A DNA stretch of 64,000 nucleotides from Rouxiella silvae (GTDB taxonomy: Bacteria; Pseudomonadota; Gammaproteobacteria; Enterobacterales; Enterobacteriaceae), in NCBI RefSeq assembly GCF_002093625.1, contig NZ_MRWD01000003.1, forward strand, positions 62,001 through 126,000, in the 5' to 3' direction. Positions within the stretch are counted from its first letter, which is position 1. Each line of letters begins with the position of its first letter. A model generated the notes under the pieces. It was not told the DNA's origin, ran no database searches, and was given only the letters and a program-made list of their open reading frames with translations. The position numbers were made by a program, and so were the translations under genes. Below are positions 53,285-61,550 of this stretch, piece after piece.

Positions 53285-54487
53285 TTACTTTTTTACGGCG
53301 GCTTTCAGAAACGCACTGATCAGAGGATGTGGCCGCTCAGGAGCCGAGGTCAGCTCAGGATGCCCCTGCACGCCGACATAAAAAGGATGTGCAGCATACT
53401 CTATTGCGTCGGCAATTGTGCCACTGCGGTCAGTGCCAGACACCGTTAATCCGTAGCTTTGCAAATTATTTTTAAACTGAGGATTTAGCTGAAAGCGGTG
53501 GTTATAGCGGACCGTTGTCTCGCCGCCCAGCAGGGAAGCAAGCTGAGAATCATCGCGCATTTTCATTACATCGTCGCCAAGGCGATGCTGTGGATGTCCT
53601 GACGTTTGTTCAAGCGGCACAAACGTCTTAAGCGGGGCCAAGGGATCTGCCTCTGCCAGATTAGCCTGCGTATTGCCCAACATCTTCTGGATAACCGCCG
53701 TCGCCATAGTTTGCATCCCCAAACACAGCCCAAGCACTGGAAGGTCGTGCTGCAAGCAGTAGTGCGCAGCGCGAATTTGTCCAGCGACGTTAAGCATGTC
53801 AGACCCCCCTGGCATCAGCACGCCGTCGACGTCCCGCAGCGTGCTAATTAACACATTTTCAGGTGCGCGCGGCGGAATAAACACCGTTTCTACTGCCGTG
53901 CCCAGTGCTTCGGCTGCGTCACCCAACGCTGCCAACGTGGCGGGATAACTTCCCAGCTGGTCAGAATACGTGCCAATCAGCGCAATACGCAATCGGCGAG
54001 AACCCAATGCGGGTGGCGTGCGATGGCCTGTAGTGAAACGCCCGAAGCTGTCCCGCCACCAAACCCCTTGACCGCCCTGAACGCTGCCGCCGCGTCTCAA
54101 CTGATAGCCCTGCACTCCCCGCTCAACCTCGACTAACTGATAATCAACCGAATAGTCTCTGACAGCGCGCGCCAGTTTAGTAAAAGACTCAAGTTGGGAG
54201 GGTCCAAGAGGGATAACCCAATCCTTGCTACCGTGCAGGCTGAGGAGATCGTCAAGCAGCCACACCTTCCCCGCTGATTTTCCACTAAAGCGTTCATACC
54301 ACAGCAGTCCACTGGTGACTAATTCACCCTCAGCAGTCACATGCTGGCAGGCATCGGCATAGCGCTGTTTGTTCCAGTTAACCGATAGATGAGCGAGACC
54401 CACGCCTCGCTGACAGGCGAGTATCGACGCCATTGCGCCGTATAGCGCGGGCTCTGGGGTGTTGTGTGCAACGAACGTTAATGTCAT
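53285..54487 (-). CDS. CTP-synthase-type glutamine amidotransferase with unrecognised N-terminal domain
   Basis: A 400-residue protein. The C-terminal ~235 residues are a class I glutaminase close to the PyrG glutaminase domain: RIALIGTYSD, DGVLMPGGSDM, catalytic Cys255 in LGLCLGMQ, RYNHRFQ and the His-Glu dyad in VQGHPELTSAPERPHPL. The ~165-residue N-terminal part is not the PyrG amidoligase; it lacks a P-loop and I do not recognise it (starts MTLTFVAHNTPEP, includes GYQLRRGG). Ammonia from glutamine would thus be delivered to an unknown acceptor site or partner. It is convergent with the M20/enolase operon and divergent from an aminotransferase gene. Confidence 0.82.
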   Translation of the reverse strand: MTLTFVAHNTPEPALYGAMASILACQRGVGLAHLSVNWNKQRYADACQHVTAEGELVTSGLLWYERFSGKSAGKVWLLDDLLSLHGSKDWVIPLGPSQLESFTKLARAVRDYSVDYQLVEVERGVQGYQLRRGGSVQGGQGVWWRDSFGRFTTGHRTPPALGSRRLRIALIGTYSDQLGSYPATLAALGDAAEALGTAVETVFIPPRAPENVLISTLRDVDGVLMPGGSDMLNVAGQIRAAHYCLQHDLPVLGLCLGMQTMATAVIQKMLGNTQANLAEADPLAPLKTFVPLEQTSGHPQHRLGDDVMKMRDDSQLASLLGGETTVRYNHRFQLNPQFKNNLQSYGLTVSGTDRSGTIADAIEYAAHPFYVGVQGHPELTSAPERPHPLISAFLKAAVKK

Positions 54488-54679
54488 TTTGTTATTTAAC
54501 CTGATGTAAAATAAAAGTATTAACAGTGATTTTCTGCGAAACCTCTGCCATGACGCCGAGAATATTCTCAGCGAAAGCTAAAGAAAGCATGAGCTATCTT
54601 CTACAAGCCATGATAATTTAAATTGGTTTATTTGATACACATAATACAATTTTGCTTCAATCTTATAAAAGGGTGAAAG

Positions 54680-55888
54680 ATGTCAGCTGAATTTACTGCG
54701 CCAAGAATGCGACGTGTGCGTCCATCACCGACGGCGGTTATTTCTGATCGGGTGCGCGCTCTGTCTGACGCCGGCGTGGATGTCATCAATCTTGGCGAAG
54801 GAGAACTCGATTTCGACACGCCGGAACACATTAAGCAGGCAGGCATCGCAGCCATTGTACAAGGTGACACAAAATACACCGCAGTCGCCGGTACAGCAGC
54901 CCTGAAGCAGGCCATTATCAATAAATTTTCCCGTGAAAACCAACTGGGCTTCCAGCCTAATGAAGTCATCGCTGGGAGTGGTGCAAAGCAGCTAATTTTT
55001 AACGCACTTCTGGCAACCGTTTCAACAGGAAAAGAAGTTATTATTCCGGCCCCCTATTGGGTGTCTTATCCTGACATGGTGTCACTGGCCGACGGCGAAC
55101 CGCGTATCGTGCCATGTACCGAAGAAAACGGCTGGAAACTCCAGGCTGCTGACCTTGCTGCCGCGATTACCCCCGCGACCCGCTGGCTGATTCTGAATTC
55201 ACCAAATAACCCGACCGGTGCCGTTTACCGCGCCGAAGAGCTGCGTGCGCTGGCCGACGTACTGCTTGAAGCGCCGCATGTGTTAATCATGGCTGACGAT
55301 ATTTATGAACACATCTGCCACCCACCGGCCCAGTTTGTGACTCTGGCGCAGGTTGAACCGCGTCTGAAGGACCGCATTCTGACGGTTAACGGCGTGTCTA
55401 AAGGCTATTCAATGACCGGCTGGCGGATTGGCTATGCTGGAGGCCCAGCCTGGCTGATTTCATCCATGCAAATCTTGCAGTCACAGAGCACCTCCAATCC
55501 GAGCTCGATCTCTCAGGCCGCGACGGTGGTTGCACTTGAGCAAGACAACGGTTTTCTGGCCGAATGGCGCGCAATTCTGGATACTCGACGTCAGAAGATG
55601 ATGGCCTGTATCGCACAGATAGACGGCCTGAGCGCCGACCAGCCGCCCGGTGCGTTCTACGTCTTCGCCAACTGTTCGGGGATGCTAGGTAAAACCACGC
55701 CGAAAGGCTTGACTATCGGCAGTGACACAGATTTTGTTGAATATCTTTTGGACGCGGCCCACGTTGCCACGCTACAGGGTTCAGCATTTGGGGCATCGCC
55801 CTATCTGCGCATTGCTTATGCAATTGACGACGAGCGTCTCGATGAGGCCTGCACGCGCATTATTCTCGCCTGCGCGGCACTTTCGTAA
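54680..55888 (+). CDS. PLP-dependent class I/II aminotransferase
   Basis: A 402-residue aspartate-aminotransferase-like enzyme. Marks are INLGEGELDFDTP, ILNSPNNPTGAVY, the PLP-binding Lys241 in GVSKGYSMTGWRIGY and a C-terminal YLRIAYA with the carboxylate-binding Arg. AGGGTGAAAG precedes the ATG. It is divergent from the glutaminase gene across 190 bases and ends about 150 bases before the promoter of the second tRNA-Asn. The amino donor and acceptor cannot be told from sequence. Confidence 0.88.
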   Translation: MSAEFTAPRMRRVRPSPTAVISDRVRALSDAGVDVINLGEGELDFDTPEHIKQAGIAAIVQGDTKYTAVAGTAALKQAIINKFSRENQLGFQPNEVIAGSGAKQLIFNALLATVSTGKEVIIPAPYWVSYPDMVSLADGEPRIVPCTEENGWKLQAADLAAAITPATRWLILNSPNNPTGAVYRAEELRALADVLLEAPHVLIMADDIYEHICHPPAQFVTLAQVEPRLKDRILTVNGVSKGYSMTGWRIGYAGGPAWLISSMQILQSQSTSNPSSISQAATVVALEQDNGFLAEWRAILDTRRQKMMACIAQIDGLSADQPPGAFYVFANCSGMLGKTTPKGLTIGSDTDFVEYLLDAAHVATLQGSAFGASPYLRIAYAIDDERLDEACTRIILACAALS

Positions 55889-56037
55889 AGTTTTCAGTAA
55901 GTTACCGCACACCGAGGCCGTGGATGACGCATTCTGTGATGACAGGTATTATTAAGAGTAATTAAACGTATTTTTGGCTCAAATCTCAACAACTTGAACA
56001 AAGTTTTCGCAGTTGAACACAAATTTGCAGATGCCCT

Positions 56038-56066
56038 TTGACATGCACCACGGCAGTCGTTATTAT
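56038..56066 (+). promoter_or_regulatory. Sigma-70 promoter of tRNA-Asn copy 2
   Basis: TTGACA (56038-56043), 17-base spacer, TATTAT (56061-56066), then the GC discriminator TCGCCCC. The promoter core differs from copy 1 although the discriminator and tRNA are shared. Confidence 0.85.
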
Positions 56067-56084
56067 TCGCCCCGTTCAAACGAT

Positions 56085-56160
56085 TCCTCTGTAGTTCAGT
56101 CGGTAGAACGGCGGACTGTTAATCCGTATGTCACTGGTTCGAGTCCAGTCAGAGGAGCCA
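56085..56160 (+). tRNA. tRNA-Asn (GTT), copy 2
   Basis: Identical to copy 1 over all 76 bases including encoded CCA, with its own promoter and terminator. Enterobacteria usually carry several identical tRNA-Asn genes within tens of kilobases. Confidence 0.98.
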
Positions 56161-56167
56161 AATTTAG

Positions 56168-56202
56168 AGAAGCCCGCACAAGGAAACTTGCGCGGGCTTT
56201 TT
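56168..56202 (+). terminator. tRNA-Asn copy 2 terminator
   Basis: Same stem as copy 1 with one A-to-G change near the foot, followed by T-rich sequence. Confidence 0.9.
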
Positions 56203-56429
56203 GCTTTTTCAGTTTTACTCTCGCATCTGGACGCATTAATGACCTGAATTGGGAGCGTTTCATTTCGATCAAAGACTCGCCGCAGTGAGTTGTAATGACT
56301 TTTTATCCGATGAACGTTCGACACATGTTAAAAATGTATTTATGTTGTTTCTTTTATAATCATCATTGTTGCCAAGCCCATTTTTTCTTTCGCAGAATTA
56401 ATTTTCATTGTAGTGACCCCCACAAAGAG

Positions 56430-56666
56430 GCTAATGATGCTGAAGCTGCCGGATTTGAAGTCGTGAATTTGCGCTCCGCTCATTGTCGAATAGAGTTTTT
56501 CGAGATCGGCGCAATTATCAGGCCATTGAGGAAATGTATAGGGTGGGTTCCTGATTTTTCAGTAGAAAAATACCGTCAAAAATTATTGAAAATGGTCCAG
56601 CAGATGCGTGACGGTATTCCTTTTATCGCAAATTCCACACGGCAACTAATCGAAGCACGTCGATGA
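56430..56666 (+). pseudogene. 3' remnant of a SAM-dependent methyltransferase
   Basis: The reading frame ending at 56666 codes for AEAAGFEVVNLRSAHCR, FFEIGAIIRPLRKCI and WVPDFSVEKYRQKL, then IANSTRQLIEARR. This is the C-terminal third of a class I methyltransferase family (typical form: EAAGF.V..LREA.CR...FDIGA...LRK..W.VPDFSVE.Y...L). The upstream part of the frame (56295-56430) does not look like the SAM-binding domain, so only the 3' end survives, just downstream of a tRNA where insertions and deletions concentrate. Confidence 0.6.
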
Positions 56667-57034
56667 TGCACAAACCAAACCCTTCAAAGGACGGTCGCCA
56701 TTTCTAGGCGATGTTCCACATTTTTTAGCCTTAACCTGAGTCTCTTCGGTTAGCCACCCTTAACTCCGGATTTCAGCGATGAGTCCTGTGGGACAGTCAC
56801 TTGTGCAACAGCGCCGATTCTGCCCCCTACGGTTGATCATGAAGATGACTCATGTTTAATGAAATTAAATCACTTTTACTCAACCAATGACTCTGGCATA
56901 AAATACCCATTATCATAACTATAGACAAAATGAAGAGTGCTGGGTTACAAAACCAGAAAAAATAAAATTGAAAAACCCTGAAAAAGCAACAAGTAAATCA
57001 GGTTTTATGTAAAAAATTAGGATACCAGATTGCG
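56667..57034. other. AT-rich intergenic upstream of mesX
   Basis: About 370 bases without a supported gene. A TATAGA-like -10 lies near 56920. I found no clear MetJ box array or riboswitch, so control of the methionine genes is not explained. Confidence 0.4.
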
Positions 57035-58018
57035 ATGAATACAGAATTGACATTTTCTATTAAAAGTCTTCGTTTCGACGAAAATTATAATCCCTCGGAA
57101 AGTACGCGCATCACGACCAACTTTGCGAATTTGGCTAGAGGTGAGAAACGCCAAGATAACTTGCGCAACGCTTTGGTGATGATTGACAACCGTTTCAATT
57201 CCTTGGCGCATTGGGATAACCCCAACAGCGATCGTTATTCTGTCGAACTTGAAATCATTTCTGTTGAGTTGAATATTGATATTCAAGGTAAAGGCAATGC
57301 CTTCCCTGTGATTGAAATTTTGAAAACTAATATTGTTGATAAAAAAACCAATGAACGCATTGAAGGCATTTTAGGGAATAATTTTTCCTCTTACGTGCGA
57401 GATTATGACTTTAGTATTTTACTCTCAGAGCATAATAAGAACCAATCCAAGTTTAGCCTTCCCGATAATTTTGGCAGTTTACATGGTAATATTTTTAAAC
57501 GTTTCCTCGACTCAGACACTTACAAAAATAACTTCAATAAAACACCTGTTATATGTCTAAGTGTTTCCAGTAAAAATACCTATTATCGGACCGGTAACGA
57601 GCATCCTGTACTGGGCGTCGAGTATCAGCAAGATGAATTCTCTTTGACTGATGAATATTTCGCCAAAATGGGCTTGCGCGCTCGTTACTTCATGCCCGCA
57701 AACAGCGTTGCGCCTTTGGCCTTTTATTTCATGGGCGATTTACTCAGCGATTACACTAATCTGGAACTTATTAGTACCATCAGTACGATGGAAACTTTCC
57801 AGAGGATTTATCGTCCTGAGATTTACAATGCTAACTCCGCAGCAGGTAAATGCTATCAACCAAGCTTGAATCACCAGGATTATTCTTTAACTCTAATTGT
57901 TTATGATCGAGAAGAACGTAGCCAATTGGCCGTTGAGCAAGGGAAGTTTACTGAGGAATACTTCATTAAACCCTACCAAACTATTCTTGAGCAATGGTCT
58001 GCGAATTCCGTTCTTTGA
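57035..58018 (+). CDS. mesX: MesX (DUF1852), partner of folate-independent methionine synthase
   Basis: A 327-residue DUF1852 protein. DUF1852 genes occur next to short MetE-like genes, and published work on folate-independent methionine synthases named the pair MesX-MesD and found that MesD needs MesX and oxygen. The product begins MNTELTFSIKSLRFDENYNP and contains YYRTGNEHPVLGVEYQQDEFSLTDEYFAKMGL (positions ~187-218) and YSLTLIVYDREERSQLAVEQGKF-like blocks seen across the family. It is cytosolic with no signal or membrane segment. It lies 27 bases before mesD. The DNA is clearly AT-richer than the window average, suggesting transfer. Confidence 0.82.
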   Translation: MNTELTFSIKSLRFDENYNPSESTRITTNFANLARGEKRQDNLRNALVMIDNRFNSLAHWDNPNSDRYSVELEIISVELNIDIQGKGNAFPVIEILKTNIVDKKTNERIEGILGNNFSSYVRDYDFSILLSEHNKNQSKFSLPDNFGSLHGNIFKRFLDSDTYKNNFNKTPVICLSVSSKNTYYRTGNEHPVLGVEYQQDEFSLTDEYFAKMGLRARYFMPANSVAPLAFYFMGDLLSDYTNLELISTISTMETFQRIYRPEIYNANSAAGKCYQPSLNHQDYSLTLIVYDREERSQLAVEQGKFTEEYFIKPYQTILEQWSANSVL

Positions 58019-58045
58019 TTAACCAAAAATACAAGGTCATCTATT

Positions 58046-59077
58046 ATGAAAATTTTGTTACCTACTTCGACTGCTGGCAGTTTGCCTAAACCCTCTTGGC
58101 TTGCACAACCTGAGACACTTTGGTCACCGTGGAAATTGGAAGATCAGGAATTAGTTGACGGCAAACAAGATGCGCTACGTTTGTGCCTGCAAGATCAACT
58201 TCAGGCAGGTATTGATATTGTCAGTGACGGCGAGCAAACGCGCCAACATTTTGTCACCACCTTTATTGAGCACCTGAGCGGCGTTGATTTTGAGAAACGC
58301 GAAACCGTTAGAATTCGTAATCGCTATGATGCGAGTGTACCGACAGTTGTGGGTGCGGTAAGTCGCCAAAAACCCGTTTTTGTTGAAGATGCCAAGTTTT
58401 TACGCCAGCAAACCAAGCAACCGATTAAATGGGCCCTGCCTGGCCCCATGACTATGATCGATACCCTTTATGATAACCACTATAAAAGTCGCGAAAAACT
58501 GGCCTGGGAATTCGCTAAAATTCTTAATGAAGAAGCCAAAGAATTAGAAGCGGCGGGTGTCGATATTATCCAATTTGATGAGCCGGCTTTTAACGTGTTT
58601 TTTGATGAAGTGAATGATTGGGGTATTGCTGCGTTAGAAAGGGCCGTTGAAGGCCTTAAATGCGAAACGGCTGTACATATTTGCTATGGCTACGGCATCA
58701 AAGCTAACACAGATTGGAAAAAGACGCTGGGGACTGAATGGCGACAATATGAAGAAATTTTCCCCAAGTTGCAAAAATCTTCTATTGATATCATCTCACT
58801 GGAATGCCAGAACTCGCATGTTCCAATGGACCTGATTGAACTCATTCGTGGCAAAAAAGTGATGGTTGGGGCTATTGACGTGGCAACCAATACCATTGAA
58901 ACACCTGAAGAAGTGGCCGCTACTCTGCGCAAAGCGCTTCAGTTCGTAGATGCCGACAAGCTCTACCCTAGCACCAACTGTGGCATGATCCCATTACCGC
59001 GTCGAGTTGCAAGAGGCAAGTTGAATGCGTTAAGTTTAGGCGCACATATCGTCCGAAAAGAGCTCTCGGCTAAATAG
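58046..59077 (+). CDS. mesD: MesD, core-MetE-type folate-independent methionine synthase
   Basis: A 343-residue protein corresponding only to the catalytic C-terminal half of MetE, which methylates homocysteine. Zinc ligands of the MetE fold are visible: His and Cys in VHICYGYG, Glu in ISLECQNS and Cys in PSTNCGMIP. GPMTMIDTLYD and FDEPAFN are further family marks. It lacks the N-terminal half that binds folylpolyglutamate in full MetE (~750 aa), so the methyl donor must differ. Adjacent mesX supports assignment to the MesD group. Low GC suggests acquisition from another lineage such as Acinetobacter-like donors, an inference. Confidence 0.85.
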   Translation: MKILLPTSTAGSLPKPSWLAQPETLWSPWKLEDQELVDGKQDALRLCLQDQLQAGIDIVSDGEQTRQHFVTTFIEHLSGVDFEKRETVRIRNRYDASVPTVVGAVSRQKPVFVEDAKFLRQQTKQPIKWALPGPMTMIDTLYDNHYKSREKLAWEFAKILNEEAKELEAAGVDIIQFDEPAFNVFFDEVNDWGIAALERAVEGLKCETAVHICYGYGIKANTDWKKTLGTEWRQYEEIFPKLQKSSIDIISLECQNSHVPMDLIELIRGKKVMVGAIDVATNTIETPEEVAATLRKALQFVDADKLYPSTNCGMIPLPRRVARGKLNALSLGAHIVRKELSAK

Positions 59078-59107
59078 TTTCGCCAAGCAGTCGGTCAGTA
59101 ATACGCA

Positions 59108-59170
59108 ACTCAGTCCGGGTAGAGCGAACTTAACCCTCGCCAAATATCCACATCACCAACCGGACTGAGT
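59108..59170. repeat. Inverted repeat downstream of mesD
   Basis: Perfect 11-base arms ACTCAGTCCGG/CCGGACTGAGT separated by 41 bases. No U-tract follows, so it is not a simple terminator. It could be a small decayed element end or a long-loop RNA stem. Confidence 0.6.
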
Positions 59171-59321
59171 GACGCAGGTCAACGTAACAGGATTTATTCT
59201 TAAAGACTTCTCCGTAAACAATCCCTCACCCCTCCTTCTTTCGTTTCTCCTTCTGTTCCATTGTGGGATATATTAGGGGGACTCTCGTAAAATTATCGCT
59301 CTGTAACAGGTAACATCGGCT

Positions 59322-59669
59322 ATGGCTCTGATCCCAAAAAACTACACTCGGCTGGAAAGCGGCTACCGTGAGAAAGCACTCAAAATTTACCCGTGGGTAT
59401 GTGGGCGCTGCACGCGTGAGTTTGTATATTCAAACCTACGCGAATTAACGGTTCACCATATCGATCACGACCATACCAATAACCCGCCAGATGGCAGTAA
59501 TTGGGAGTTATTGTGCCTGTATTGCCATGACAATGAACACTCGAAGTACACTGAAGCTGACCTGTACGGCACAAACGTTGTTGCGGGTGAAGACGCGCAA
59601 AACGATGTTGCTGCGGCAACCTATAATCCGTTTGCCGATTTACAGTCGATGCTTAATAAGAAGAAATAA
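59322..59669 (+). CDS. yajD: YajD family HNH nuclease
   Basis: A 115-residue HNH-endonuclease-fold protein of the length of E. coli YajD. Zinc Cys pairs occur in VCGRCTREF and CLYCHDNEH, and the nuclease motif in LTVHHIDHDHTNNPPDGSNWELL (positions ~41-63). The cellular substrate is not established. Monocistronic; marks a return to conserved enterobacterial genes after the mesXD block. Confidence 0.92.
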   Translation: MALIPKNYTRLESGYREKALKIYPWVCGRCTREFVYSNLRELTVHHIDHDHTNNPPDGSNWELLCLYCHDNEHSKYTEADLYGTNVVAGEDAQNDVAAATYNPFADLQSMLNKKK

Positions 59670-59915
59670 TTGGCGTAAGTTTGCATAGATTAGCGACAGC
59701 GTAATCGACACATCAAGTGGGTGCCTGCGTGACACGGTGAAGTTGGCACTTGCTCTCCATGCGCCAATTCGTGCCCTCGGCATTATTTTATTAAATTTAT
59801 GTTTCCTCCCCTCTTTTGTCAGGGTAGTCTCATGTGCCGTCACAAAATGTCGGCCGTAATGTGAGTCACCCTCGCCCCCTCTTAGTCATAAAAAATCAGT
59901 GTAAACAGGACAAGT

Positions 59916-61232
59916 ATGGACTCCACCCTCATTTCGACTCCCCCCGTCAAGCAGATGCCTGCAATTAATCGTGCCCGTCGTGCCGCCTGGGGTAGTTTCG
60001 CTGGCGCCGTAGTAGACTGGTATGATTTTCTGCTCTATGGCATTACAGCTGCCCTCGTGTTTAATCGCGAATTCTTCCCGCAGATAAGTCCGGCTATGGG
60101 GACAATTGCCGCCTTGGCGACCTTTGGCGTCGGCTTTCTTTTTCGACCGCTCGGCGGGATAATCTTCGGCCATTTTGGCGATCGCCTTGGCCGTAAACGC
60201 ATGCTGATGATGACCGTCTGGATAATGGGTTTGGCTACCGCGCTGATAGGCCTGGTGCCCACCTTTAGCATGATTGGCTGGTGGGCTCCGGTGCTGCTGG
60301 TAACACTGCGTGCCATTCAGGGCTTTGCCGTTGGCGGCGAATGGGGTGGCGCAGCCGTGCTTTCAGTCGAAAGTGCACCTGAGAAGAAAAAGGCTTTCTA
60401 CAGTAGTGGGGTGCAAATTGGCTATGGCGTCGGATTGCTACTCTCTACCGGCCTGGTCTCGCTTATCAGTAATTTAACCACCGATGCACAGTTTCTGAGC
60501 TGGGGCTGGCGTATTCCTTTCCTGTTCAGCACCTTATTGGTACTGGCGGCGCTGTGGGTACGGAAGGGGATTGTCGAGTCCGCAGAATTTGAACAACAGA
60601 GTCAGCAAAAACCTGTGGCAGAAAATAAACGTCGCCTGCCGGTTATGGAGGCTTTGGTACGCCACCCCAGCGCATTTTTAAAAATCATCGCCCTGCGATT
60701 GTGTGAACTGCTGACCATGTATATTGTCACCACTTTCGCGCTCAGCTATTCCACTCAAAATCTTGGCTTACCGCGCGAGCTTTTCCTTAATATCGGGTTA
60801 TTAGTAGGCGGCCTGAGTTGCTTAACCATCCCCTGCTTCGCCTGGTTGGCTGACCGCTTTGGGCGGCGGCGAATTTACATCACAGGTGCCCTGGTCGGTA
60901 CATTCAGTGCGTTCCCGTTCTTTATGGCGCTGGATGCTCACTCAATGTTCTGGATAGTATTCTTCGCGATTATGCTGGCGAATGTTGCACACGACATGGT
61001 GGTCTGCGTGCAGCAGCCGATGTTTACAGAGATGTTTGGCGCGAGTTACCGCTACAGTGGTGCAGGTGTCGGTTATCAAGTCGCCAGTGTGGTTGGTGGC
61101 GGATTTACGCCGCTGATTGCGGCCACGCTGGTCAGTTTTTCCGGCGGCGACTGGCACAGCGTGGCCGTCTATCTGCTGGCGGGTTGCCTGCTTTCTGCCG
61201 CCACCGCCCTGCTGATGAAAGGGACACGTTGA
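59916..61232 (+). CDS. MFS transporter, metabolite:H+ symporter (MHS) family
   Basis: A 438-residue 12-helix symporter. MHS marks are GAVVDWYDFLLYG in helix 1, FGHFGDRLGRKRMLM in the helix 2-3 loop, AIQGFAVGGEWGGAAVL and LADRFGRRRIYI. Family members carry shikimate, alpha-ketoglutarate, proline/betaine or aromatic acids. AGGA lies 5 bases before the ATG. It is a single gene with its own terminator, so context gives no substrate. Confidence 0.88.
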   Translation: MDSTLISTPPVKQMPAINRARRAAWGSFAGAVVDWYDFLLYGITAALVFNREFFPQISPAMGTIAALATFGVGFLFRPLGGIIFGHFGDRLGRKRMLMMTVWIMGLATALIGLVPTFSMIGWWAPVLLVTLRAIQGFAVGGEWGGAAVLSVESAPEKKKAFYSSGVQIGYGVGLLLSTGLVSLISNLTTDAQFLSWGWRIPFLFSTLLVLAALWVRKGIVESAEFEQQSQQKPVAENKRRLPVMEALVRHPSAFLKIIALRLCELLTMYIVTTFALSYSTQNLGLPRELFLNIGLLVGGLSCLTIPCFAWLADRFGRRRIYITGALVGTFSAFPFFMALDAHSMFWIVFFAIMLANVAHDMVVCVQQPMFTEMFGASYRYSGAGVGYQVASVVGGGFTPLIAATLVSFSGGDWHSVAVYLLAGCLLSAATALLMKGTR

Positions 61233-61249
61233 GTCAAAACCGCAATATG

Positions 61250-61286
61250 ACTTGATGGCTTCCCGGTTAAAAGCCATCAAGTTTTT
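61250..61286 (+). terminator. Terminator of the MHS transporter gene
   Basis: Twelve-base arms ACTTGATGGCTT/AAGCCATCAAGT with a short loop and TTTTT, 18 bases past the stop. Confidence 0.9.
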
Positions 61287-61413
61287 CCTTTCTTTAAAGG
61301 TAAAACCTCACGCTCAAAGCTGAAGAATTTGCCGTTGTGATGGGAAGAATAGCCCGCTCCTGTCTTATCGCTCAGGGCGCTTCCCCCTTGCATCGACGCT
61401 CGTATTTTAGCGC

Positions 61414-61533
61414 TTTGGCGCCGAGGCATTGATGCTGACGCTGGTTGTCATTGCGGCACTCAGCGTTGTTATCTCGTTATTACTGCTCCAAAAACTTGCG
61501 ACTGAACCCACTCTGTCACCGTCAAAGCCCTAA
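61414..61533 (+). pseudogene. Possible remnant of a transporter C-terminus
   Basis: An open stretch with no start codon of its own type encodes FGAEALMLTLVVIAAL and SVVISLLLLQ followed by a polar tail and stop, like the last helix of an MFS carrier. The frame is closed upstream by TAG at 61408, and the preceding ~120 bases hold frame-broken coding-like sequence. The rest of the 61287-61550 gap shows nothing else. Confidence 0.3.
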
Positions 61534-61550
61534 GAAATTATTAATAATAA

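Larger units (their letters stand above)
56068..56211 (+). repeat. Direct repeat A, copy 2 (tRNA-Asn unit)
   Basis: Second copy of the 144-base block at 2665-2808, same orientation, two mismatches. Confidence 0.95.

Noticed and set aside
2665..56211. Integrative genomic island with tRNA-Asn att sites
   Set aside because: The repeat is a whole tRNA transcription unit, both copies are complete and functional-looking, and no integrase or excisionase gene is present. A duplicated tRNA gene is the simpler reading.
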